Shown piece by piece: positions 46,310 through 57,960 of a DNA stretch of 64,000 nucleotides (its first letter is position 1; every line of letters begins with the position of its first letter). Source of the stretch: Guadua angustifolia (lineage: Eukaryota; Streptophyta; Magnoliopsida; Poales; Poaceae); the NCBI GenBank assembly GCA_036346375.1, contig CM070512.1, positions 39,850,466 through 39,914,465 on the forward strand. Direction: 5' to 3'. Both the position numbers and the translations under genes were made by a program. The notes beneath the pieces are model-generated. The model saw only the letters and a list, made by a program, of their open reading frames with translations, did no database searches and was not told where the DNA came from.

Positions 46310-46790
46310 CTAAGGGAAAATATTTCTAAAAGAAGTTGAGAACTTCTCCTTGAGTCGGTCTTCTCGTTTCCAAGTTGCTTCTTCTTCAGAAGGATTGCTC
46401 CGTTGAATCTTGATCATCTTGCAGCATTTATTACGAGTGCGGCGCTTAGCTTTTTTTTTTTTTAAGATTCTAGTCGAATGTTTTCGATAAGTTAAATTAG
46501 ATTGTAGTTCGATTTCATTTAGCTGGATGAGCTCAGAAGGAAGATGAAGATATTTCCTTAATTGCAATACATGGAAGATGTTATGAACACTAGATAGCTA
46601 GTATGGCAATTCTGATTTATATGTTTTTTCATCTTCAATGATACGATATAGCCTAATATATCGCGGCCTTGATTACTTGAATTTGGAAATAATAAATACA
46701 TGAATCTTGCAATTCTCGAGGATGAGATAGATTTGGGAATTCTTTTCTCGGAGATGACTTTGCCGTTCTGTTGATACTTCATCTTCATTG
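46310..46790 (-). pseudogene. E5 integrase C-terminus with chromodomain
   Basis: Chromoviral integrases end in a chromodomain that steers insertion to heterochromatin. On the minus strand an upstream fragment reads VHNIFHVLQLRKYL-like (about 46540-46600) across a stop, then LPSELIQ and finally SNPSEEEATWKREDRLKE (about 46350-46405). The phrase SEEEATWE...L...F is diagnostic of Tekay chromodomains. At least one stop and one shift occur. It supports the lineage and the minus orientation. Confidence 0.75.
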
Positions 46791-49700
46791 CAATTGCTTC
46801 TTTGGATCTTAGTCTTGCGATTCTAAGTTAATGTCACGAGAAATAGAAAGAATCCTATTTGAGTTTCGGAGTAAGTGAGCGAGAGATACTAATACTTTCT
46901 ACATACCTCTTTTAATTGAATAACTAGGATTGTCGATAAAGGTAGCTTAACCCATAAGGTGGCATGTGGTATGTTTACAAATTTTTTTTTGATGTGAGAG
47001 ATAGGTTGCATTGTCATTAGATTCATCTGAGAAGAATCGAACATTAATTCCAACTGGGATATTTGAATACAATGATTGACTTATATAGTTCGGCATTAGC
47101 TGATGAAATGAGCCGAGAGTAAATGTCATTTCGGGTTAATTTTAGATCGAAAGCAAGATAGAGATAATTCAAGTATTTCGTTTAGGTAAAAGAATTATAA
47201 GATAATCCTGGTGATTCAATTTGTTTCATTGTTTTAGCAGATAGAGAGTTTTGGTTTTCTTTGGATTTGGCAACTATGAAGGAATGAGATATACAAAATC
47301 ACAAGATTGGTTGCAGGAATTGAATACATAAGGCGTACTCAATATCACAATAAGTGTCGAAGGTACCTTCATATGAGAAAGATGTTTTACGCTCAGGAGC
47401 CTATCATCGATGCAAGGATTGTTTTAAGTACTTAATGTTTTCTAAGTCTTTGAGGTAGATTAGAAATTCTGATGTCTTTCTTGTCGAGATGAATTAAAAC
47501 TCTTCTTGGGTAGGTGTTGGTGAAATATCCAAATTCTTCTCGGTTAAGGCGGATGGCGCTATCCGTTTTATTGAAACAATAGAAAGTTAGTTTCTTGTTA
47601 TTGTAAGATAGATAGTCGGGAAGTGGCTAGAATCAAAGAGTTGACCATGGAGTTAAATTTGAATTCTGGCAGGGTTCAATTACATAAGTATTGTACCTAG
47701 TACTACATATGGCAGATCATAAGCTTCTTTTCGCGAATTAGCGTTGTAGGTAAATGCCATGAATGATTTGGATTGACATTTTGGGTTGGATTAATAGACA
47801 TCTAAGGAATTGTTTGTTCGCAGATCTGGAACATGTGGGTTATGGGCCCTGCGCTTCATTCTTGCGACTCGATTTAGGCAATTGTTTTGAATGACTTGGA
47901 TTAATCATTTTGTGTCGAGATTGAATCGAGTCTAAGAGCTGGTTGATTTAATCCATGGGGCGGTATGTGATCTTGACAAGGACAAATTAATTACATGCGG
48001 CGAGATTGGCGGTGATTGGCTTTGCAATTTCAAGCGAGGTTGACGCCGGTTCTAAAGGTTGCCGTGGCAAGGAAAATAACATGGGGTAATCGCTTGCGTT
48101 TGCAGCGAAGGAGCAAGAGGCGACAAATGGGCAATCAATGTAATGTTGATGTTTGGCTTTGGCCAAGACCACGAGTGTTGGTTGTTTCTTGTCATGGAGC
48201 GAGAAAAGTATGTGTATGATGCTTTTATTCGATTCTGACAAGCATTAGTGCCAAGGTTGGAGATTTTGGCATTTTTTTCTATCGATTCTTGAGTAAACCA
48301 CTTGATTTTATTTCCCTCTACTCTTGAGAGTTATAAACTTGAATAGCGTAACCGAATGCGATTATGGTTGTAGAATGTATTTATTCAACTTGCAGACATT
48401 GTTTAGCAACACGGTTCCTTTTATGACGAGTTGAATTATTCACATTGTTCTCATGGTATGTTGCTAGAGTTATATGTATGCTTAATATTATTTCGTGAAC
48501 TTCAATTTGTTGCTTTCTAGGACATCTTTTAGCCTAAAAATTTTCTTTATTAGACAAGAAACATGCCATTGGCGATTGCCATCTACTACTTTCTTAGTAA
48601 AGGTAGTTAGGATCAAGTGTCGTTTCTATAATTCCTTAAGTGATATTTCTTGTACAATTTTTTTTCTAATAATCAAATCTTGAGCAACCAAGGATTGGAA
48701 TTTCATTTGTTGAGGTGAAGTCACGGTGGTAATTAATGAAACAAAGGCGTTGCGAGGGCAATGATCTTAATCTTCGCAAGGTTAACAAATGGTATTACTT
48801 ATAGGACGTTGTTCAAGGGAATAATTTCCTTCATGGCTAAAGCAATTGATTGCACTCTCATCAGCAGCATGTCCTATGTTTCCATAGCGAGTGCAAGCAT
48901 GATTCTTTGGATCGATTGGTTTAACAACATTTCAAAGAACAGTGTGTAGGCATCAAATAAGGTATAGAAGTATGTTTCTAGTCTGAACCATTTCCTTTCC
49001 TAGCAAGAACTATGCCAATGTTGGAAATATTTTATGCTAGTTTGCTAAAACAAAAGGTGTGCGTTTGGTAATTTTGTTCAATTATGGTGAGCATTTACAC
49101 CATGGTTACAGGTTCTAACATTTTTTTTCAACATTGAGAAAGTGGAGAATTATAACGATTGCTATGTAAGGGAAAGGCTTTAGCTAAACACTAAGAATTT
49201 GGTTGGACTTGGATAGGATTATCATTTCTTGGCAGTTGAGTGTCTTGCGGGGTTTCACGAATTGGATGAGAAGTGTTAGCATTTTATACCGAGAATCTTT
49301 AGCAAGAACAAGTTATTCAAGGAGAGGTATCTGATATGTTAAAATACTTGAGATGAGTGAAAGGGTGCATTTTAGCCAAGATTTATTTGGGGACGAGTGA
49401 AGGTCGAGTTATAAAGGCTAAAGATTTTATTACTCATTACTTTCAGTAGATGTATTAATGGATTGTGTCGCAGGCATCCTGCAACAATATTTATTAGAAT
49501 AAGGCTATTTAGATGGAATTATGTTGGGTTACAAGGCAACATTTCGTTCTTTAAAATATTATTTTAAGAAAAGTTTCTCTGCGGTTTAAGTGGTTTTTGG
49601 CTTGGTTTATAAGGCAACGTTTCGTTCTTTAAAATCTTTTTAATTAAAACTTTCTTATTAAGCAGGGTTAACACATCGCAAATTTCAACCTAGTGGTTTA

Positions 49701-51340
49701 ACCTTCACGAGAGTAACCCGAAAGAACACAAAAGATTTGCAACAAAATTTCAACAACACAGAAGTAATATGTATATATTTAACTTAATGCATAGGAAGGG
49801 TATCTATGTTCTTTCCTTCTCTTGGCCATATGTATTTACGCACATAAGGTTTCTTGCATAGCTAGAATAATGTGTAGTTTGTATAATACTATCTTTTATT
49901 GTATGTTATTTAGCTTACGAGTTTCTTTTAATCTTAGCACCACTTCTTCGATGTCGGCATTCCTGGGTTTCGATGAAGTCGGAGAAGTTGAGATGCTTGT
50001 CGCTTCTATTTAATTTCTTGAGGTTGTTGGCGTAGACATCACGCGACATCACGATTTATTACGAAATTATTTCGAGAGGATTTGGTGGTGTGTTTGTTTT
50101 ACAATAAAGACAAGGAAAGAAATATTTCTAGAAAGAATAGCTTAGGAGTAGAAAGGAAGTCCACGAGGGAAAAATAAGTAGATAGATGAAGAGATTTAAA
50201 TTCTATAGATGGGAAAATAGTATATGTGTAGCGATGCTATGAGTAACATTAATTATACACATACTCTTTTATATTTCTTTTTAGAAAAAATAGGATTTCG
50301 ATTTTCTTTCGGTTTCAGTTCTTAACATTCATTGAAGGTTTTATTAGGAAGCATATAACTATTACGGTTCTAGTTCATTTTCATGGTATATAATTTAAGC
50401 AAAGTGATGAAGTGAGTTTTAAGGCATGGTTATAAGTTATTGTTGGAGAATTAGGTTTTAGCTAACCTAAAGCAGCACAAGCTAGTTTGGTATTTATTAA
50501 TACGGTGAGATGTTGAACTCGGTTTGTATATGGGTGGCGTGGTTTCAAATCAAGTTAAAAGTAGCAATGGGTTTGTATTACAACTCTTGATGAGATTAAG
50601 TTTTAAGAAAGGTTAATAACCATGGTGGTTACATGGGTGAGAAGGCTGTCTGAGAAAGTAGATAAGTTGAGAAAAAAGTTCTATAGAGAGAGATAAAACT
50701 GTTTTATAATTTCTTATTTATCCTATGGGTTGAGATTTTCATATTCATGCATGAGGACAATTTATTATGAAACTTTAACCTTGAGGTTAAGCTCACATAT
50801 AAATCGGTCCTGGCATTCAGAATAAAAACCAATTTCAAGTAGCACGACAGAACAACAACATACATTGCTCTTTATAACTAGAGCGGAATAATATGCTACG
50901 CGTGAGGGTTCTTACCTTAAGCTAGATCATAAGACATTCTAATCTTCTACTCCTTTACTGGTGGGTGGTATTGCCTCTCCATGAAGTAGGATCTTCAAGT
51001 TGTGCTTCCGTTTTGTCGAAGTGGCGAAGCGTTGTCTAACTTCCTTGAGATGGTTGTCGTAGACATTGTAGGCTTCATTGGCCGGCTTGAAGCATGGCAG
51101 CGACATGTCTCGGACACCTTCAGAATCAACAGCAAAGTTGACCACTAGCGACAATTTCTCTTTGAGATGAGGGGAATTTGTTTACAACTCAAAATGAAAC
51201 CAGTGGTAAGGATATGACTTAAGATTGAGGAGAGAATAGCAAAGCCTACATTTTGCAAATATAGTAGCTTTTGGAAGTAAGATTTTGAATTCTCATATTC
51301 CAATACTAACGACCATTCTATCTAAGGTTTATCCTACGGT
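46791..51340 (-). pseudogene. E5 internal domain, decayed gag-pol
   Basis: The space should hold gag, protease, RT, RNase H and integrase, but only short ORFs are left (longest about 90 codons in this range). Catalytic motifs could not be read in any minus frame. A 71-codon minus ORF (50939-51154, VRQRFATSTKRKHN) lies where gag should begin. I infer heavy decay or a replaced interior. Confidence 0.5.
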
Positions 51341-51344
51341 CGAT

Positions 51345-51359
51345 TATAGCTCGATACCA
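51345..51359 (-). other. E5 primer binding site, one base short
   Basis: The minus strand reads TTGGTATCGAGC just inside the 5' LTR. The canonical site, TTGGTATCAGAGC (present in E2), has an extra A in its CAG. The lesion sits on a CHG site, like many LTR differences in this window. Confidence 0.8.
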
Positions 51360-51363
51360 ACTC

Positions 51364-54300
51364 TGTTGACCCGTTAAATGACAGGAACCTCCATGTGATT
51401 CTTGTGCTATTCCTGGATCGATAGCTAGCACTCACATGTTTACAACAATTGGAAATCACAACTATACATTTTAATAATTAAGCGGAAGCGATAATACAAA
51501 TAATATTACAACTCGAGAGAAATATAGCGACAAAAAAAGCGAAGCCTTGTAGTGTACCCATCCATTCCATGAGGCAAGCGACCGAGCATAAACTCTAGAT
51601 AGAACACGGCGAAGAAAATCCGCAACTGCGGCGAAAAAGAGACTCGAAGCAGCGCTACCACAACCACCTACATATAATTAGGCAAGGGTGAGTACTTTAC
51701 ATTCTCAGCAAGACTTGAGCAAACCTATAATACATGCGAGCCATTTCAAAGGAAAGGCTACTACGATTAATTTGCATAAAGCGAATTTCATTTATAATCG
51801 AGTTATTTGCAAAGCGGAATTGATAAGAGCATTTGATTGATAACAAATAAGTAAAGTATAAATAACACTCACGGTCCTCCATGGCGTGGCGGCGAATCAT
51901 CAATTCACGAAATCCATCAATGTCGGCCCTTACGACATAAAGCACGATTGCCAAAACAAATGAAACCAACCCTTTTGAAAATAATAAAACATTTAACTTC
52001 GCGCGAGTTCACCAAGACACCCATGACGCGAATGCAGCTAATCAATTAGATTTAAACTCTGCAGAGGTGTACAAGCTGTACCCACAAGGAATGATCAACT
52101 CACCACGTCGGTAGTGGATCGCCATACAAGAGTATCACGAATGGCGATCATACATAGTCATTAAATTCTAGACAAGGCTTTACACCGGCCGGGACGTTAA
52201 CCCTCGCCTACAGCAGAGACACTCACCCAAGCCGTGGATCCACATTTATCACACCAACACCACGTCTCTGTCCATGGCAAGGCGTACAGTTGCCGGCCGG
52301 CGATTACCCATCTGACGCATGGAAGCCCCTCACAAGCAATCCGTATCGGAATGCCTCCGCTAGCTCCGCCTACCAATGAGCAAAGCCATGTCTAAACAAT
52401 TTAATAGGCTAAGGCTAACCCATCCTCACCCTTGTGGTTTATGCGGATTTTCTTGGATCAAGCTACCACGATGTTAGGTCCTTAGTTGTGACACAGGCGA
52501 CACTTCACCCTACACTACGTGCGGTTCCTTTAATGCACAACGGCTATTGCCAATAATAACGCATCAAAGCCATAGTTTCATTTTGGGTTTTAATCAAAAT
52601 TACCCACCACCAACATGCCATTTCCAAGGTTTTAGGAAACAAATGTTGCTTTGATCATGTACATTCTTGATTCTAAAGCATGGTTAAGCATGAATATTAT
52701 GAGCGTATATACCCAAGATGACATTAAGCAATGCCTAATCCGTAACCTATGGTTATCAAGGTTCACATGTTCATAATCATCAAAGGAGATTCATGTGACA
52801 ACGGTATATCTACCAAACCACAAGATAGCAATTTACATAAAATAGCGCATGCATAAAACAATTTGATGCACAAAAGGAATATAAAATATTGGGATCAATA
52901 TGGTCAAAGGATGCTTGCCTTGCTTAATCTTTGCTTCACGGTGGAGACAAGGTTGCGATTAGCCGAAGATGGCAAAACAACAGCGTCGGGTTCTACGTCG
53001 ATCAGCGGAAAATAGCAAATAACTAACTTCAATAAGGACAAGAGAAAATAGATAACAAGAACAAATAAAACTCTGCACAAGAAACATGGATTGCTCTTTA
53101 TGAATTTATTAGTCTTATTTTCAGAATTCAAGATGCTAAAATTGGTTAAGACTAATAGAATTAATCATTAGTTGCAAGTTTCATTGATTTACTATTCATA
53201 ATATGAGTTTTGCTAATTCTTATTACTTGCAGGTTTTGCTCTATTAGGATCTGAGCCAAAGCAAGATAAAATAAGAATATTTTCTTAGATTACTGCGAGA
53301 TCATATCTTAAAGATCATTTCTAGGCTATTCCTTACTAAATTCGGATTTAGATGAGCTGCTTTGCGAGTTAATGAAAATGCTTAAATGATCATATTATAC
53401 TATGAGTGAATACTTCGCCTTTGATTGACTTTAAATAGAATTAACTTTACACAAGTTAGATCTACTGATTTAGGCTACTAAACTTATTTACATGATATTT
53501 AAGAAGATTCGGTGATAAAAATATCTTAATTATAGACTTCTTCAATTCTAGATTCATATTATAAAGTTAAAACTTAACACTTAAGGTTATTTGGCTATTA
53601 GGTTTTGCATGCAAAACATGATGAAATATGGTTATTTCTTCATACTAAGATGATTTATACTTTGTATAACAATCCTAAGCTAATTCCATAAATTTTAGGC
53701 TTTAGCTGATACATTATAATCATTGTTGAAAAGGTTTAAGTGGCATTGTTAAGTTGACACTATTCGGAATCGGGCAAAAGGTGAATCAAAAGGGTTAACA
53801 CTTAAGGGTTTTGATCGATGAGATTAGTAGGCAAACCTTAATGGATTATGATTCTTTTACAGAATATGATAGTATGAACTTTGTACTATGTTACTAAACT
53901 AGTTTCTTGATTTTGGTATTTAAGCGAGTTATTTTATCTCTTCTTTGAAATAGCATAAGTGACCACGATGAATAACGCTAAATCGGCTACTTCATTTTGA
54001 GTTTGCAACTACATTATGCATGATCTTTAACTCATTTTTTCAGGTGTTAGCAGAGGATCATCCTAGAAATGTTTTAAAACTATTTTTACATTATTTTGGC
54101 CTTAACCTTGGTAGATTAACTATTTATTAGTTCTTTGTTGTTGCACTTTCTTGCATTCAAAGAATGCAAGATAAGTTCACTTTTAATATTTTTACATAAT
54201 TGGTTCTCTATTGATTCAGGAACCTATTCAAGGTATTCTTACTATTATATGAGCTATTATGCACTTACTCTTATAAATAGTCATATTATGGCTTATGAAT

Positions 54301-56544
54301 ATTCTTAGGGTAAATAAATTAAGCATAGATCAAAAATTAAATATATTTTCATGATTGAGTTTATTATAATTCGAGAGGCACATGAGTATTTATTTCATGA
54401 TTTTAGAAGTTATATTTTTCATATATGCAATAATGACCATAATAATGTGTTCATCCCATTCACGATTTTAATAATTGTTCTATGATTGAAAATAGAATGT
54501 TTACGTACATTTGTACACATTCGATCCTAAAATCCATGAATATTGATTTCATCATTTCATTACTTATTATTCACAAGTTCTCATTAACATCATATTAGCA
54601 CCATAATCACAGTTGAATTTGAGTAATAATCCTGTGTATCAAAAGTGAAATATTTTTGTATACTTAAACTCTTCAGGATTTTAAATGTATATATAAATTT
54701 ATTTCACCTCATCTGGATTGAAAACATGAAAGATATTCAAGATTGAGTGTTAAGCAGACTTGGAAATTCAGTAAAATAGTGAAATCGTTTTACCCATGAA
54801 AGCGTCTTGAGCTTTGATCTTCTTCAACCTCATGCTTTGGCCTTGCTCCCTGACGCAGAGACAGCAGCGCGACTAGGGCACGGCGGCGAGGGGTCTTCCG
54901 TCGATCTTCCGTGAGCGGTGGCACGAGAGCACCCGGCCTGACGCAGCGAGTTCGGGAGGGGAGTTGATTCGGCCGGAGGGCTTCCAGGGAGCTGCGCCCA
55001 CGAGCTCAGGCGGCGGCGTTCATGGCGGATCGGCGGAGAAGAAGAACCACGGCGTGAGAGCTCGCACGGGTAACGATTTGAGTATCAGGACAATGTAGTG
55101 ATTCCGTTTTTGGGTTTACCTCGACCGGAGAATCAGCGAGGAGCTCCGCCCACGGTGGCCGGTCACGGGGAAGATGAGCTCCACGGTGGCAGCCAACTTT
55201 TGCATGGAGAGGGCTAAATGATTTTGAGGGGATTTGATCACCAGGAGCTCTAGATGGTGTATCCGGAAGGAATTGGTAAATGAGTTGCTCATCCACTCGA
55301 TTTGGTTTAAACTTGAAGCTCTGAAACCTCCGGCAATGGCGGAAATGAGATAGTTTGAGCGTTTTGGGTGAGGAGAGAAAGAAGTGAGGGAAAGGTGGCC
55401 TTGACCTCTGGGAACATTGAAATGCAATGTATAGCTGAGAGGTTAGGCGGATATTTCGGTTTGGTTGAGATTGGCTCGGTTTGAGCTTCACATAAGCGAC
55501 AAGGAAAATGGTATTTGTATGGCGCGAGTCTTAAATGGCGACAATCGGGCTTGAGCGAACAACGGTGGTACAAGGAGGAAGTGAGGAAGGCCGCGAGGTG
55601 ACGAGCGAGAGCTAGTTCACAGATAATCGCTTGACTAGCTTCATCGCCCGGGAGTTCCTCTGCTCGGTCGCCTGAGCGAGGGAGAAGAAGGAGGCAGGCG
55701 GGGCGAGGGACCAGGACGATCGGTGAGGTATGGCGTCAAAAGAGATGGTCCAGCTCGGATGGTCCTAGTCTCCAATTTCTATTGCTGCCAAATTGAAGTA
55801 GAAAATATCAAACTTTTTGAACATGGTCTTTGAATATATTTTGATGCCTGGTAAAATTTTGAGGTAAAGGTAAGTTACCCAAAAATTTATAAAATTCTGA
55901 CAACGATGTTGTCCCTAACTTTTGGTTTCGGATTTTGATTTTTGATTGAGATCAATTGAAGTCTATTATTTTTTAAATTTTGTTTTTCTAAATAATTTGA
56001 TCTCAGAATGCTTCTGTAAAATTTTCAACTTAAAATATGGTTCCATTATTTAATAAAAATTCTGACATTGCAATTTCTAGATTTTCAGGGATTCTGTTTT
56101 TAAATTTGGAAAAGTCATAATATCATTATTAATTTATGATATTATTTCTGGAAATATAAATAGCTTTGAGGTTTCCATGGTAAATGTTTCAGCCCCATTT
56201 GAGTTTTATAAATATTTTATAAATTCTGACAATGCATTATTTTGATTTAAAAGTTGTCTCTTGATTTTTGTCTCTTCATTTCTTTATGCATAAAATTTTA
56301 ATTGCTGGCTAAAATGGTTAAATTGAATGATCAGGGTTTCATGGTGCATTTTTCTAAATTTTTCCTTTTTGCTTCTTGACCTTTTCTCCTTTTCATTCGT
56401 TATTTCCCTTTTGTTGGATTTTTCATACAACACAAAAATCAAAGAACTCCAAATAAAAATCAGGAATTCCAAGAAAACTCAGAAAGATTAATATTCAAAT
56501 TCAAAATATTGATTTTTATTTTATTAAATTTTTGGGATGTTACA
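51364..56544 (-). repeat. E5 5' LTR (5.2 kb)
   Basis: Partner of 41063-46265. On the minus strand it begins TGTAACATCCCAAAAATT and ends GGGTCAACA. Differences from its partner cluster on CAG and CTG trinucleotides. Confidence 0.9.
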
Positions 56545-56549
56545 ACAAG
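56545..56549. other. Target-site duplication of E5, right copy (ACAAG)
   Basis: It matches 41058-41062. Joining the two sides restores continuity between the RT halves of E4. Confidence 0.88.
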
Positions 56550-57200
56550 GTTGTCAACCTTCTTAGTCTTGACGATAATATCGTCAATGTACGCCTCGAC
56601 GTTACGCCCGATCTGGTCGTCAAAACACATTTGCATACATATTTGGTATGTGGCACACGTTTTTCGAGACCGAGCGGCATCGTTCACGAATGAACGAGCG
56701 AGCGGGTGATGAATGGTCGCGTGTTGATCGGACTCCTTCATCGCTATCTGGTGGTAGTGCTGAATAGGCGTCCGGGAAAAGCGAGGTTCGTACCTGCGGT
56801 AGAATCGACAACTTGGTCGATCGGGGCAATGGGAATGGGTCCTTGAGGGCATGCCTTGTCGAGGCTCGTATAATCAACGCACATTCTCCATTGCCCGACT
56901 TCTTTTGACAAGCGAGGTTGGCGACCACTCGGGTGGCGGACCTCTTTATGAACCTGCTGACCAAAAGCTTGGCGATTTGCTCGCCGATGATCTTGCGCCT
57001 TTCTTCGTCGAAGCGGCATAGCGTTGAACAACCGACCTTGAGCAGCCGAATATTCATGGAGTGCTCGGCGACTTCCATTGGATGCTGGCATGTCGAGAGG
57101 TTTCTATGCAAAGCGTCGATTAGCGCGAAGGAAGTCGGCAGCGTCTTCCTATTTAGGCGGGGCGTGGCTCCGTCGCACGCCGGTCTTAGTGGTCTTGGGA
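56550..57200 (-). pseudogene. E4 reverse transcriptase, N-terminal part
   Basis: On the minus strand this shows EERRKIIGEQIAKLL (about 56975-57020), the VDYTSLDKACP box (about 56840-56875) and the catalytic AYIDDIIVKT box (about 56565-56600). The frame changes several times between them. E5 sits immediately after VDNLV, just past the YxDD motif. The rest of the domain is at 40760-41062. Confidence 0.85.
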
Positions 57201-57239
57201 TCGACCCGACCTCCTTCGTGTCCTCGGTGGTGGAAGGAT

Positions 57240-57960
57240 CTAGACCCGACTTTTGGAGTCGGGGTGGACTCGAGGTCTCCTTGGAGATTCTCGAGCTCGG
57301 CGGACGCAATGATCGCCGGCAGCCAACTCTAGCCCCTTTTCGTAGTTGTAAGAGAGCTGAAAGGATCTTTGGCCATGGTGATGACTCCTTGACCCGGCAT
57401 CTTGACTTGAGGTAAGATGTAGTTGGGGATCGCCATGAACTTGGCGTAACATAGGCCTCCCCATTATGGGCGTGATAGGGCGAAACCCCACGACCTCAAA
57501 GGTGAGGGTCTCTGTCGGAAGTTGGCACAGTTCCCAAAAGTTCTGGCGGTCGATCTGCCGGCGGATCAGGCTTGCAGGACCGGGGGCGATACTGTGGAAA
57601 GGCGCCTTGCTCGGTCGGAGACTTGGCGAGGATCCCGAGCATCGAAGGTCTCAACATACGAGGATGTTGAGGCTGCTGCCGCCATCCATGAGCACCTTGG
57701 AGGCGCCGTCCCCAATGGGGGCCCAACAGAAGGGTATCTCCCGGGTGCGGGGCGTGATCGGGGTGATCGGTTCGGTCGAAGGTGATCGGCGACTCCGACC
57801 ACCGAAGATACTTGGGCACGGCGGGAGCCGCCGTGTGGATTTCGCGGAAGGCAAGCTTCTGCTGACGTTTGTCAGCGTAGCTCGTCGGTCCGCCAAAGAT
57901 CATGAGGCAGCCATCAGGTTTCGGGAACTCTTCGGCAGCCTCTTTGGCCTCGGCATCCGG
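57240..57960 (-). pseudogene. E4 aspartic protease region
   Basis: Retroviral-type aspartic protease processes Gag-Pol. The minus strand shows ITPITPRTREIPF, then LMDGGSSLNIL (about 57655-57690, with the catalytic Asp) and later TETLTFEVVGF (about 57470-57510), the usual order in TAT elements. The frame is broken between them. It continues upstream into gag and downstream into RT. Confidence 0.75.

Larger units (their letters stand above)
41063..56544 (-). mobile_element. E5: Tekay/Del chromovirus with 5.2-kb LTRs, minus strand
   Basis: A full 15.48-kb element inserted in the E4 RT. On the minus strand the 5' LTR starts TGTAACATCCC at 56544 and ends near 51364, with the PBS immediately after. 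The internal domain runs to 46266, followed by a polypurine tract (TAAGGGGGTAGATC) and the 3' LTR to 41063. Five-bp duplications flank it. The internal domain ends in a readable Tekay chromodomain. LTRs this long (5203 and 5181 bp, longer than the 5.1-kb interior) are unusual for the lineage. No intact gag-pol remains. Confidence 0.88.
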
